Part shown: piece by piece, positions 17,711-25,560 of the stretch
How the letters are laid out: each line of letters starts with the position of its first letter
Numbering within the stretch: position 1 is the first letter of the stretch
NCBI GenBank assembly: GCA_035552275.1
Contig: DASZLR010000116.1
Location: forward strand, 1-29,189
Length of the DNA stretch: 29,189 bases
Origin: DASVLX01 sp035552275
GTDB lineage: Bacteria; Actinomycetota; Actinomycetes; Mycobacteriales; Pseudonocardiaceae
Direction of reading: 5' to 3'
The notes under the pieces: generated by a model
What the model saw: only the letters and a program-made list of their open reading frames with translations
Database searches by the model: none
What the model was told of the DNA's origin: nothing
Program-made: the position numbers and the translations under genes

Positions 17711-18744
17711 TGGCGAGCTTCGACGCGCTGCTGCTCCTGTCGTTCGGCGGCCCGGAAGGACCCGACGAGGTCCGCCCGTTCCTGGAGAACGTCACCCGGG
17801 GGCGGGGCGTGCCGCCGGAGCGGTTGGACGCGGTCGCCCAGCACTACCTGCACTTCGGCGGGGTGTCGCCGATCAACCGGCTCAATCGGGCGATGATCGA
17901 GGCGGTGCGGGTGCGGTTGGCGCGCCAGAACATCGAGCTGCCGGTCTACTTCGGCAATCGCAACTGGCATCCGCTGGTCGAGGACACCCTCGCCGAGATG
18001 GCCGATGCCGGGGTGCGGCGGGCGCTGGTCTTCCCGACCAGCGCCTACGGCGGCTATTCGGCGTGTCGGCAGTACGACGAGGACATCCTGCGGGCCCGCG
18101 CCGCCGTCGCGGACGCGCCGGAACTGGTGAAGCTGCGGCAGTTCTTCGACCATCCGCTGTTCATCGGCGCGGTGGTCGACGCGGTGCGCGCCGCGTTCGC
18201 GGAGTTGCCGGCCGGCGCGCGGCTGGTGTTCACCGCGCACTCCGTTCCGCTGGCCGCCGACGCCACCGCCGGCCCGCCCGGCAGCGGCAACCTGTACTCG
18301 CGGCAGGTCGCCGAGGCCGCCCGGCTGGTCGCCGCTGAACTGGATGTCGCCGATTTCGATGTGGTGTGGCAGTCGCGATCCGGGCCGCCGCAGGTGCCCT
18401 GGCTGGCGCCGGACATCGTGGACCATGTCGACGCGCTGCACGACGCCCGCGTACCAGGCGTGCTGATCAGCCCGATCGGCTTCGTGTCCGATCACCTGGA
18501 AGTGGTGTGGGACCTGGACAACGAGGCCCGCGAGACCGCCGAGAAGCACGGCATGGCCTTCGCCCGCGCCGCGACCCCCGGTCCAGACCCGCGGTTCGCC
18601 GAACTGATCGTGGAGCTGATTCGCGAGCGCACCGAGGGCATGCCGGCGCGCAAACTGTCCACGTTCCCGGCCGCCGGCGCTACGCTCAACGGCGCTCCGT
18701 GTGCGCCGGGCTGCTGCCAGCCCCAGCGCCGACCCGGCCGTTAG
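17710..18744 (+). CDS. hemH: Ferrochelatase, coproporphyrin type
   Basis: Inserts iron into the porphyrin ring; actinobacterial members use coproporphyrin III (CpfC). The opening DALLLLSFGGPEGPDEVRPF, the FGGVSPIN motif, the catalytic His177 in FTAHSVP and Glu264 in DHLEVVWDLD are all present. The length, 344 residues, equals that of M. tuberculosis HemZ. It has exactly four cysteines: C119 (YSACRQY) and C331, C335, C336 (PCAPGCC). Actinobacterial ferrochelatases often carry a [2Fe-2S] cluster on one internal and three C-terminal cysteines, so a cluster is likely but the C-x3-C-C spacing is unusual. ATG at 17710 overlaps the inhA stop (TGATG). The order fabG-inhA-hemH is as in mycobacteria. 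A leaderless promoter for the next gene overlaps its stop codon. Confidence 0.95.
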   Translation: MASFDALLLLSFGGPEGPDEVRPFLENVTRGRGVPPERLDAVAQHYLHFGGVSPINRLNRAMIEAVRVRLARQNIELPVYFGNRNWHPLVEDTLAEMADAGVRRALVFPTSAYGGYSACRQYDEDILRARAAVADAPELVKLRQFFDHPLFIGAVVDAVRAAFAELPAGARLVFTAHSVPLAADATAGPPGSGNLYSRQVAEAARLVAAELDVADFDVVWQSRSGPPQVPWLAPDIVDHVDALHDARVPGVLISPIGFVSDHLEVVWDLDNEARETAEKHGMAFARAATPGPDPRFAELIVELIRERTEGMPARKLSTFPAAGATLNGAPCAPGCCQPQRRPGR

Positions 18745-18747
18745 CAT
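18742..18747 (+). promoter_or_regulatory. -10 element of a leaderless promoter overlapping the hemH stop
   Basis: TAGCAT includes the hemH TAG stop codon and ends 6 nt before ATG 18754. No Shine-Dalgarno precedes that ATG. Confidence 0.45.
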
Positions 18748-18753
18748 GGCCGC

Positions 18754-19629
18754 ATGGCCGAGGATCTCGCCAGGACCGACGCGAGTTCGCGGGCAGCGCA
18801 CCAGGTCGAGCAGGTAACGGACAGCCCGAGTGGCCGTTTCGTGCTGGCCAGGCGGTTCTATCACGCGCTCGACGGCCGTGCGGCCGGCTACGGCCGGGCC
18901 GAGCTGAGCTTTCTCCGCTGGGAGATCAAACGCGGCGTGCTGAACCCGCTCACCGCGAACCGGCCGGGCAGCGCGTGGTGGCGGGCGGTCAACGACCGGC
19001 TGCTCCGGGACAAGATCGAAGCCTCGTTGCTGCACGGCGCTTCCGCCGTGTCCGCGGTGTCGGCGCGCAGTGTGGCGCTCTGGTCGGATTTCCTGGGCGA
19101 TCCCAGTCCGGCGGCCTGGTTCCGGGCGCACAACGCCAGCATTCTCGGCGCCTATCTGGAACACCACGATCTGGCGTTGTGCGAGCTGCTGGAAGAGCGG
19201 TTCATGATGAATGTGGCGCTGCTGCGGGTGATTTTCGCGCATGCGCTGATCGCCGCGCCCCGGTTGGCGTTGGGGCCGTTGGCGCCGCTCGGCGGGCGCA
19301 TCGGCGATCCGCGCACTGTCTTCATTGGACTGTTTCTGGACCTGCGGCGGGTTTTCCCGCAGCACTATCCGCTGACCGGACTGAGCCTGCCACAGATCAT
19401 CGCCGCCGAACGGCCGTTGGCCCGCTGGCTCGACTACGGCGTCATCGGCAGCCGCCCGTCACACCTGTACGAATTCGCCGCCGGCGTTCTCGGCCTGTCG
19501 GACATCACCATGCTCATTCGCGGCGACGAGCCCTGCTACGCCGGCCCGTTCTCGCCCGCCGCCGGGTGGGCCAACAACGCCCTACATCTGCGACTGATCG
19601 CCCGCGCCACCCGGCCCCGTCACAGCTGA
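18754..19629 (+). CDS. Conserved-looking protein of unknown function
   Basis: I do not recognise this 291-residue protein. It has no signal peptide. Its first 30 residues are polar, followed by a basic, Trp/Tyr-rich segment (ARRFYHALDGRAAGYGRAEL, then FLRWEIKRGVLNPLTANRPG and WWRAVNDRLL), which gives the look of an amphipathic or nucleic-acid/membrane-associated protein. Residues about 150-200 are more hydrophobic (MNVALLRVIFAHALIAAPRL) but interrupted by charges, so not clearly membrane spanning. Codon use is as for its neighbours (G/C at third positions), which supports real coding. It sits just after hemH with its own -10-like hexamer, and ends in a 10-bp convergent overlap with the DUF3040-like gene. 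Confidence 0.8.
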   Translation: MAEDLARTDASSRAAHQVEQVTDSPSGRFVLARRFYHALDGRAAGYGRAELSFLRWEIKRGVLNPLTANRPGSAWWRAVNDRLLRDKIEASLLHGASAVSAVSARSVALWSDFLGDPSPAAWFRAHNASILGAYLEHHDLALCELLEERFMMNVALLRVIFAHALIAAPRLALGPLAPLGGRIGDPRTVFIGLFLDLRRVFPQHYPLTGLSLPQIIAAERPLARWLDYGVIGSRPSHLYEFAAGVLGLSDITMLIRGDEPCYAGPFSPAAGWANNALHLRLIARATRPRHS

Positions 19630-19976
19630 TCGACGCGATGGCCCGGTTCGGCGACCCGGGGACGTTCGGTGGCTCCCGTTCGCCGCTGCCAGCACAGGCC
19701 GAAGAGCATGAACCCCGGCACCACCAGCACGATGCCGGCGAGGAACGCCGGGACGTGGGTCAGCGCGGCGGCGACCATGAAGGCCGGCGCCGCGGCCAGC
19801 ACCAGCACGGTCGCCACGATGAGACCGACCCCGACGCGCCGACGCCGCCCGCCGTACGAGCGCGGGGACAGCGGCCGGTCCTCGAACCGCGCCACCGCGG
19901 CGGCGATCCCCGGATCGGCCAGCAGCTCCTGGGCGATCGTGTCCAGTTGTCGGCGCTTCGGTCGAGACATGGTCAT
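19620..19976 (-). CDS. Small two-helix membrane protein, DUF3040-like
   Basis: A 118-residue protein with an N-terminal cytoplasmic helix (KRRQLDTIAQELLADPGIAA) and two transmembrane segments (VGVGLIVATVLVLAAAPAFM and VPAFLAGIVLVVPGFMLFGL), as in DUF3040 proteins; the L-D/S-xxE-rxL-xxIxxxL-xxDP N-terminal pattern is only partly kept, so assignment is tentative. The ATG at 19976 has GAGGAG about 6 nt upstream, which decides the start over longer in-frame extensions. It lies about 100 bp downstream of another minus-strand gene and ends overlapping the plus-strand gene by 10 bp. Function is unknown. Confidence 0.75.
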   Translation of the reverse strand: MTMSRPKRRQLDTIAQELLADPGIAAAVARFEDRPLSPRSYGGRRRRVGVGLIVATVLVLAAAPAFMVAAALTHVPAFLAGIVLVVPGFMLFGLCWQRRTGATERPRVAEPGHRVDQL

Positions 19977-20056
19977 CGGGCACTCCTCGTCGCGGCTGTG
20001 GGCGTGCGTGGAGTATCCCGGTATAACGACTCGATAACGTGGGAATGTGGCGAACC

Positions 20057-20087
20057 GCTCAGCACTTCGTGGCTGGCTCAGCACTTC
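20057..20087. repeat. 12-bp direct repeat over a stop codon
   Basis: GCTCAGCACTTC occurs at 20057-20068 and 20076-20087 (period 19). The second copy contains the stop codon of the minus-strand gene ending at 20078, so the end of the gene has been duplicated downstream. Confidence 0.6.
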
Positions 20088-20887
20088 TCGGCGTGGTCGG
20101 ACAGCGCGCGCACGGCTTCGGCCACGGCGGACTGCCGGGCCGCCCGCACGGCCGTGTCCAGCGGGCGCAGCGCCTCGGCCCGCCGCCGCATCGCTGACGC
20201 CGACTTCGCGCCACCGGGCGTGTCGGTCATCGCCACCTGCAGGATCGTCGCGACCTCGTTGGCCCGCTGCAACACCCGCAGCGCCCGGCTGGGCATGCCC
20301 GGCGGCCACGGAATGCTCGGCTGCTGGCCCACCAGCTCGGCGATCTCCGCCCGCACGCCGGGCCGGTGCCGGGCCACGTCCAGCTCGACCAGCGCGGTCG
20401 CGGCCGCCCGCATCGCGCCGGACAGCTCGAACTCGGCCTCGCCGATCGGGATCTGATCGCCGGGCGGCCCGTCCGGCAGGCCGAACACCGTCCAGCGCAG
20501 CACCCCGTCCGCGACCCGATCCGGGACCAGCCCGATGTCGCCCTGCCGGTCGGTGCGCAACACCGCCGCCTCGCCGGAGTGCAGCGCGGCGGCCGCGAAC
20601 GGCGCGTTGCCACGCAGGCCACGTAGATCACCGGCGGTCGGCAGCACGAGTTCACCGCCGGTCACGCCGACCCGGCGCAGCGCGGCCAGCAACAGCGCGG
20701 GCGACGCGGGCTTCTCGTCGGCGGTCGGCAACTGCAACAGTTCGGCGAGCTCGTCAGGAGCACCACCGAGGACAACTTCGTGCAGTTGCGCCCAGGACTG
20801 TAGGGCATCGAGGACGTCATCGGCGGCTGCGGCCCCAGGCAGCCAAGCCGACGTCCAGACCACCAGTGTGGCGCTCGGGCAGGACAC
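20078..20887 (-). CDS. Conserved hypothetical protein, Rv1486c-position
   Basis: A 269-residue cytoplasmic protein of unknown function. It starts SCPSATLVVWTSAWLPGAAAADDVLDALQSWAQ, continues through an Ala/Leu-rich helical middle with TAGDLRGLRGNAPFAAAAL and AAVLRTDRQGDIGLVP, and ends in a charged helical region. The GTG at 20887 is favoured because a TATCCT hexamer lies 8 nt upstream, and longer in-frame extensions would run through the promoter of the divergent gene. By position (minus strand, downstream of the hemH group) it resembles M. tuberculosis Rv1486c, and the N-terminal style (VWxSAWLxGAAxxDDVLDAL) seems conserved in actinobacteria, but I could not verify this. Divergent from the Mg-chelatase-type gene. 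Confidence 0.75.
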   Translation of the reverse strand: MSCPSATLVVWTSAWLPGAAAADDVLDALQSWAQLHEVVLGGAPDELAELLQLPTADEKPASPALLLAALRRVGVTGGELVLPTAGDLRGLRGNAPFAAAALHSGEAAVLRTDRQGDIGLVPDRVADGVLRWTVFGLPDGPPGDQIPIGEAEFELSGAMRAAATALVELDVARHRPGVRAEIAELVGQQPSIPWPPGMPSRALRVLQRANEVATILQVAMTDTPGGAKSASAMRRRAEALRPLDTAVRAARQSAVAEAVRALSDHAEKC

Positions 20888-20895
20888 GCTACGTG

Positions 20896-20901
20896 AGGAT
20901 A
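20896..20901 (-). promoter_or_regulatory. -10 element of a leaderless promoter (minus strand)
   Basis: On the minus strand TATCCT (TAnnnT) ends 8 nt before the GTG at 20887. No Shine-Dalgarno is present. Confidence 0.4.
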
Positions 20902-21053
20902 CGAGCCTGTTTTCGGTGTTCCGCAACGCCCCCCGGCCCAGCCGATCACCACAGCGGTGGTATCCGACACCGCGTTCGTGGTGGATCAGGGCTGGACCAG
21001 CGGAAATGAGGTGTGTTCGCGCACAGCGGACACATCCTGGACCACGCTCCACG

Positions 21054-21082
21054 TCGACCGATCCGGCGGATCGACGTAGCGT
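21054..21082 (+). promoter_or_regulatory. Leaderless promoter of the Mg-chelatase-type operon
   Basis: TCGACC (21054-21059) and TAGCGT (21077-21082) are 17 bp apart. The -10 hexamer ends 7 nt before GTG 21090. A perfect CGATCC-GGC-GGATCG inverted repeat lies in the spacer and could bind a regulator. Confidence 0.5.
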
Positions 21083-21089
21083 CGACGAG

Positions 21090-22493
21090 GTGAGCCAACC
21101 CAGCGCACCCGCTTCGCTGCCCCGCACCGCCGGCGAGCTCCGCGCCGCCGGCCACCAGCCGCGCCCGATCAAGCAGGAGATCCGGGACAACCTGCTGGCC
21201 GTCCTCCGCGCCGGCGCCGACCCGTGGCCGGGCATCGTCGGCTACGAGAAAACCGTGCTGCCGCAACTGGAACGCGCCCTGCTCGCCGGCCACGACATCG
21301 TGCTGCTCGGTGAACGCGGCCAGGGCAAGACCCGGCTGCTGCGCACACTGACCGGCCTGCTGGACGAGTGGACCCCGGTGATCGACGGCGCCGAACTGGA
21401 CGAGCACCCGCTCGCCCCGATCAGCCCGGCCTCGATCCGCCGCGCCGCCGAACTCGGCGACGACCTGCCGGTCGCCTGGCGGCACCGCTCGCAGCGGTAC
21501 GCGGAAAAGCTCGCCACCCCGGACACCTCGGTCAGCGACCTGATCGGCGACGTCGACCCGGTGAAGGTCGCCCAGGGCCGCAGCCTCGGCGACCCCGAGA
21601 CCATCCACTTCGGACTCGTCCCGCGCGCCCATCGCGGCATCGTCGCCGTCAACGAGCTGCCCGACCTGGCCGAGCGTATTCAGGTCGCGCTGCTGAACGT
21701 GATGGAGGAACGGGACATCCAGGTCCGCGGCTACACCCTCCGGCTGCCGCTGGACGTGCTGCTCGTCGCCACCGCCAACCCCGAGGACTACACCAACCGG
21801 GGCCGGATCATCACCCCGCTCAAGGACCGGTTCGGCGCGGAGATCCGCACCCACTACCCGCTCACCGTGGCCGCCGAGGTCGATCTCGTCCGGCAGGAGG
21901 CGGAGCTGGTCGCCGAGGTCGGCGATCCGCTGATCGAGGTGCTGGCCCGGTTCGTCCGGCACCTGCGCGAGTCGCCGGCGATCGACCAGCGGTCCGGCGT
22001 GTCCGCGCGGTTCGCCATCGCCGCCGCCGAGACGGTCGCCGCCGCCGCGCTGCGCCGGTCCGCGATCACCGGCGAGCAGCCGGCCGTGGCCCGCCCGATC
22101 GACCTGTCCGCCGTGCCTGCCGTGCTGCGCGGCAAGCTGGAATTCGAGTCCGGCGAGGAAGGCCGCGAAGAGGAACACCTCACCCACCTGCTGCGCCGCT
22201 CGGTCGCGGACACCGCACGCGGCCTGCTCGCCGGACTGGACCTGCGACCGCTGGCCAGCGCCGTCGCCGGCGGGCACCTGGTCACCACCGGCGAGCGGGT
22301 GCCCGGCCGGGAGGTGCTGGCCGCGCTGCCCGAACTGCCGGTGCTGCACGAGGTCGCCGGCCGGCTCGGCGTCGCCGCGAACGACTCGCCGGGCCGAATC
22401 GCCTCCGCCGTCGAGTTCGCCCTCGAATCCCTGTACCTGGCCCGCCAGCTCGCCAAGGACACCGACGACGAGACCGCCGTGTACGGCGGATGA
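21090..22493 (+). CDS. Mg-chelatase ChlI-like AAA+ ATPase
   Basis: A 467-residue ATPase of the ChlI/MoxR superfamily. Walker A is GERGQGKT (residues 74-81); the Walker B strand reads GIVAVNEL, with N-E instead of D-E. A sensor segment ATANPEDYTNRGRIITPLKD, DRFG and the arginine-finger region follow. The C-terminal 150 residues are helical. Such proteins are often annotated as magnesium chelatase or sigma54-interacting regulators in actinobacteria (cf. Rv0958), which do not make chlorophyll, so Mg-chelation is not the likely role. GTG at 21090 follows a -10-like hexamer by 7 nt. It is followed 12 bp later by a VWA gene, giving the usual AAA+/VWA pair (ChlI/ChlD-like). Confidence 0.9.
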   Translation: MSQPSAPASLPRTAGELRAAGHQPRPIKQEIRDNLLAVLRAGADPWPGIVGYEKTVLPQLERALLAGHDIVLLGERGQGKTRLLRTLTGLLDEWTPVIDGAELDEHPLAPISPASIRRAAELGDDLPVAWRHRSQRYAEKLATPDTSVSDLIGDVDPVKVAQGRSLGDPETIHFGLVPRAHRGIVAVNELPDLAERIQVALLNVMEERDIQVRGYTLRLPLDVLLVATANPEDYTNRGRIITPLKDRFGAEIRTHYPLTVAAEVDLVRQEAELVAEVGDPLIEVLARFVRHLRESPAIDQRSGVSARFAIAAAETVAAAALRRSAITGEQPAVARPIDLSAVPAVLRGKLEFESGEEGREEEHLTHLLRRSVADTARGLLAGLDLRPLASAVAGGHLVTTGERVPGREVLAALPELPVLHEVAGRLGVAANDSPGRIASAVEFALESLYLARQLAKDTDDETAVYGG

Positions 22494-22505
22494 TGATGGA
22501 GCACG

Positions 22506-24467
22506 ATGACGGCCGCTTTTGATCGGTACCGGTACGGGCCGTGGCACGACGGCCCCGATCCGCTCGCGCCGCCGCTGGACTTGCGCGAGGCGCTGGACGC
22601 GCTCGGCGAGGACGTGATGGAGGGCCGCTCGCCGCGCTCCGCGCTGGAAGAGCTGATGCGGCGCGGTATGCGCGACACCGCCGGTCTGGACGAGCTGACC
22701 CGCCGGCTGTGGCAGCGCCGCGCCGAGATCCAGCGCCGCAACCGGCTCGACGGGACTTTGCGGCAGGTGCGCGAACTCCTGGACCGGGCGCTGGACGCCG
22801 AACGCCGCGCGCTGTTCCCCGACCCGTCCGACGACGCCCGCTTCGCCGAAGCCCAGTTGGACGCGCTGCCACCGGGCACCGCCGCGGCCGTCCAGGAACT
22901 GGCCGAGTACGACTGGCGCTCCGCCGAAGCTCGCGAGGCGTACCAGGAGATCCGCGACCTGCTCGGCCAGGAACTGCTGGAATCACGTTTCCAGGGCATG
23001 AAGCAAGCCCTGCGGAACACCACCCCGCAGGACGTCGAGCGAGTCCAGCAGATGATGTCCGACCTCAACGACCTGCTGGCCGCGCACGCTCGCGGCGAGG
23101 ACACCTCAGCTCAGTTCGCTGAATTCATGGGCCAGCATGGCGAGTTCTTTCCGGAGAATCCGCAGAACACCGACGAGTTGGTGGACGCGCTGGCCGCCCG
23201 CGCGGCGGCGGCGCAACGGATGCTCAACTCGATGTCCGCGCAGCAGCGCGCCGAGTTGGAAGGGCTGATCGGGCAGGCGTTCGGCGATCCGCGCCTGGCG
23301 CAGCAGGTCGCCGCGCTGGACGCCAACCTGCGGGCGCTGCGGCCGGGGGAGGACTGGACGTCCTCGTCGCGGTTCCGCGGCAACGATCCGCTGGGGCTGG
23401 GCGAGGGCGCGCAGGCGATGCAGGACCTGGCCGACTTGGACGCGCTGGCCGAGCAGCTCAGCCAGTCCTATCCCGGCGCCCGGATGGAGGACATCGACCT
23501 GGAGTCGCTGGCCCGCCAACTCGGCGACGACGCCCGGGTCGACGCGGCCCGACTGTCCGAACTGGAGCGTGAGCTGCGCCGGCAGGGTCTGTTCGAGCGG
23601 GCCGACGACGGTTCACTGCGGCTCACCCCGAAGGCGTTGCGCCGGCTGGGCGAGACCGCGCTGCGCGATGTCGTCGGCCAGTTGCGGTCCCGGCGCGGCG
23701 AGCGGGACACCGCGCTGGCCGGCGCGGCCGGCGAGCCGACCGGCGCGTCGAAGCCATGGCAGTTCGGCGACACCGAACCGTGGGACGTCTCCCGGACCGT
23801 TCGCAACGCGGTGCTGCGCACGGCCAGCGCCGGCGCTGGCGCGGTCACGCTCGACGTCACTGACGTGGAGATCGTGGAGACCGAGCAGCGGTCCCGGGCC
23901 GCGGTCGCGCTGTGCGTGGACACCTCGTGGTCGATGGTGCAGGACGGCCGCTGGGTGCCGATGAAGCGCACCGCGCTGGCGCTGCACCAGCTGATCCAGA
24001 GCCGGTTCCGCACCGACGCGCTACAGCTGATCACCTTTGGCCGGCACGCGATGCCCACCGAGATCGGCGAGCTGACCGCGTTGGAGGGCGCCTGGGAGCA
24101 GGGCACGAACCTGCACCACGCGCTGTTGCTCGCCGGCCGGCACCTGCGCCGCAACCCCGACGCGGCGCCGGTGGTGCTGATAGTCACCGACGGCGAGCCG
24201 ACCGCGCACCTGGAGCCGGACGGCGAGGCGCTGTTCAACTATCCGCCCGATCCGCGCACGCTCGCGGTGACCATGGCCGAAGTGGACGGTCTGGCCAAGC
24301 TTGGCGCGTCGATCACCGTGTTCAGGCTCGGCGAGGACCCACGGCTGGCGGAGTTCGTGGATCTGGTGGCGCGGCGCGGCGGCGGCCGGGTGGTCGCTCC
24401 CGATCTGGACGGCCTGGGGGCCGCGGTGGTGAGCGACTACCTGCGCGGCCGCCGCCAGCGCCGGTAG
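22506..24467 (+). CDS. VWA-domain partner of the AAA+ ATPase
   Basis: A 653-residue cytoplasmic protein. Residues 1-440 are highly charged, Glu/Arg/Leu/Gln-rich and helical, without signal peptide or membrane segment. The C-terminal VWA domain has an intact MIDAS: D472-x-S474-x-S476 in VDTSWS, a Thr in GTNLHHA and Asp in IVTDGEPT. This domain layout matches the ChlD-like/CoxE-like VWA partner of MoxR/ChlI-type ATPases (cf. Rv0959). ATG at 22506 has GGAG about 5 nt upstream and follows the AAA+ gene by 12 bp, so an operon is near certain. Its 3' end is 4 bp from the convergent secreted protein gene. The client of the pair is unknown. Confidence 0.9.
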   Translation: MTAAFDRYRYGPWHDGPDPLAPPLDLREALDALGEDVMEGRSPRSALEELMRRGMRDTAGLDELTRRLWQRRAEIQRRNRLDGTLRQVRELLDRALDAERRALFPDPSDDARFAEAQLDALPPGTAAAVQELAEYDWRSAEAREAYQEIRDLLGQELLESRFQGMKQALRNTTPQDVERVQQMMSDLNDLLAAHARGEDTSAQFAEFMGQHGEFFPENPQNTDELVDALAARAAAAQRMLNSMSAQQRAELEGLIGQAFGDPRLAQQVAALDANLRALRPGEDWTSSSRFRGNDPLGLGEGAQAMQDLADLDALAEQLSQSYPGARMEDIDLESLARQLGDDARVDAARLSELERELRRQGLFERADDGSLRLTPKALRRLGETALRDVVGQLRSRRGERDTALAGAAGEPTGASKPWQFGDTEPWDVSRTVRNAVLRTASAGAGAVTLDVTDVEIVETEQRSRAAVALCVDTSWSMVQDGRWVPMKRTALALHQLIQSRFRTDALQLITFGRHAMPTEIGELTALEGAWEQGTNLHHALLLAGRHLRRNPDAAPVVLIVTDGEPTAHLEPDGEALFNYPPDPRTLAVTMAEVDGLAKLGASITVFRLGEDPRLAEFVDLVARRGGGRVVAPDLDGLGAAVVSDYLRGRRQRR

Positions 24468-24471
24468 GTAG

Positions 24472-25422
24472 TTACCGCTGGGCCACGTACATCATCATGA
24501 TTCCCATGACGCCGTCGTCGGCCTGCGGCGCGTTGTAGTAGGCGTCGAGCTGGATCTTGTCGCCCGTGCGCAGTCGGCCGAGGTAATGCGGCCGCGAGCC
24601 GACGCACTTGGTCATGTTGGTGACCATGGGCTCGCTGCCCATCGTCATCATGGTTTCCTTGGAATCGCACAGCAGCCGGTGCGCGGTTTCGTCGGTCGCG
24701 TCGATATGGATTCCGTACGGGTGCAGGTGTCCGCCGAGGCCGATGATCGTGCCGCTGATGGTGGACGTCCAGGTCTGCGTCTGGTGCGACGGCCCAGCCG
24801 GGACGTTGTAGAAGGAATCGCCGCAGCCGGTGATGTCCAGCCACACCGGGGTGAGCGGCTTGAGGTGGTCGCCGTGCTGCCAGGTGATGTGGAACCGGAC
24901 CTGCACGGTCTGCGGGGTTGCCGAGTAGTTCATCAAATCGGTCAGCGCCGCCCATTGTTCGGTCGGGTCGATACGCAGGCCGTAACCGCGCACCGGCGGC
25001 AGTTCGGTCCGTTCATTGCCGGAGGCGAACAGCCGCTTCATGCCGAACGTCGAGCCGGTCGACGTCGGGCAGGAGACATCGGTGGCGCCCTGTTGGTAGA
25101 GCACCACGTGGTGCAGCATCGGCCCGGTGTCCATGTTCACGCTCTGCCCGCTGGTATCGGTCAGGTCCGGCGTCATCGAGGTGATGTCGCAGTCCTGACA
25201 CGGCGGCGTGAGATTTCGGGCCATATGGACATTCGAGATGCTTTCGGTCGTCGAATTCGCCGCTATCGTGTAGGTGCCGACGACGAAGTCGGTCGAGCCT
25301 TGCTGCGCCGGCCGCGGTTGCGTTTGCGGAGCCGCGCCCGCAATCCCACCGGTGCCGACCCATACCAGCGCCGTCGCCAGCAATGCGGCCAGCACTTTGG
25401 CCACTAATCCGAGTTTGGTCAT
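24472..25422 (-). CDS. Secreted protein with PHM-like (copper type II monooxygenase) signature
   Basis: A 316-residue exported protein. A signal peptide (LGLVAKVLAALLATALVWVG, cleavage near AGA) is followed by a beta-rich body. Three features recall copper type II monooxygenases of the PHM/DBH fold: H104-H105 in MLHHVVLY, H232-x-H234 in GGHLHPYG, and a C-terminal methionine cluster (VMGIMMMY, M306-M311). In PHM, His107/His108 bind CuH, His242/His244 and Met314 bind CuM; the spacing from HxH to Met (about 72) and from HH to HxH (about 127) is close. The third CuH His is not obvious (H178 or H183 are candidates). Six cysteines (75, 78, 118, 200, 252, 273) may form disulfides. ATG 25422 has only a weak ribosome site. 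Divergent from folD. Confidence is high for export, moderate for fold. Confidence 0.65.
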   Translation of the reverse strand: MTKLGLVAKVLAALLATALVWVGTGGIAGAAPQTQPRPAQQGSTDFVVGTYTIAANSTTESISNVHMARNLTPPCQDCDITSMTPDLTDTSGQSVNMDTGPMLHHVVLYQQGATDVSCPTSTGSTFGMKRLFASGNERTELPPVRGYGLRIDPTEQWAALTDLMNYSATPQTVQVRFHITWQHGDHLKPLTPVWLDITGCGDSFYNVPAGPSHQTQTWTSTISGTIIGLGGHLHPYGIHIDATDETAHRLLCDSKETMMTMGSEPMVTNMTKCVGSRPHYLGRLRTGDKIQLDAYYNAPQADDGVMGIMMMYVAQR

Positions 25423-25547
25423 GGTCCATGAGGCTGCCCCCGATGTACCGCACGGTCAAGCGGCGCTGATTTCCTGTCACCTTTCTCGACAATGGGTCGG
25501 CGGAAATTGTGAGCGCACTGCGCGCGGTCGGCGGCGATCAGGCAGGC

Positions 25548-25553
25548 TATCCT
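25548..25553 (+). promoter_or_regulatory. -10 element of a leaderless folD promoter within an inverted repeat
   Basis: TATCCT ends 7 nt before ATG 25561 and lies in a perfect GGCAGG-CTAT-CCTGCC inverted repeat (25541-25556), which could be an operator covering the -10. No Shine-Dalgarno is present. Confidence 0.5.
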
Positions 25554-25560
25554 GCCCGCG

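Noticed and set aside
17398..19365. A 655-codon open frame on the minus strand across inhA, hemH and the next gene
   Set aside because: It lies opposite three well-supported genes, has Arg/Gln/His-rich shadow composition and no recognisable domain.
18366..20456. A 696-codon plus-strand open frame across hemH and downstream
   Set aside because: It runs out of frame through three real genes on both strands and is Arg/Ala/Pro-rich, so it is not coding.
20946..22547. A 533-codon minus-strand open frame opposite the Mg-chelatase-like gene
   Set aside because: Shadow composition (Gly/Gln/Asp/His-rich) and complete overlap with a gene bearing Walker motifs.
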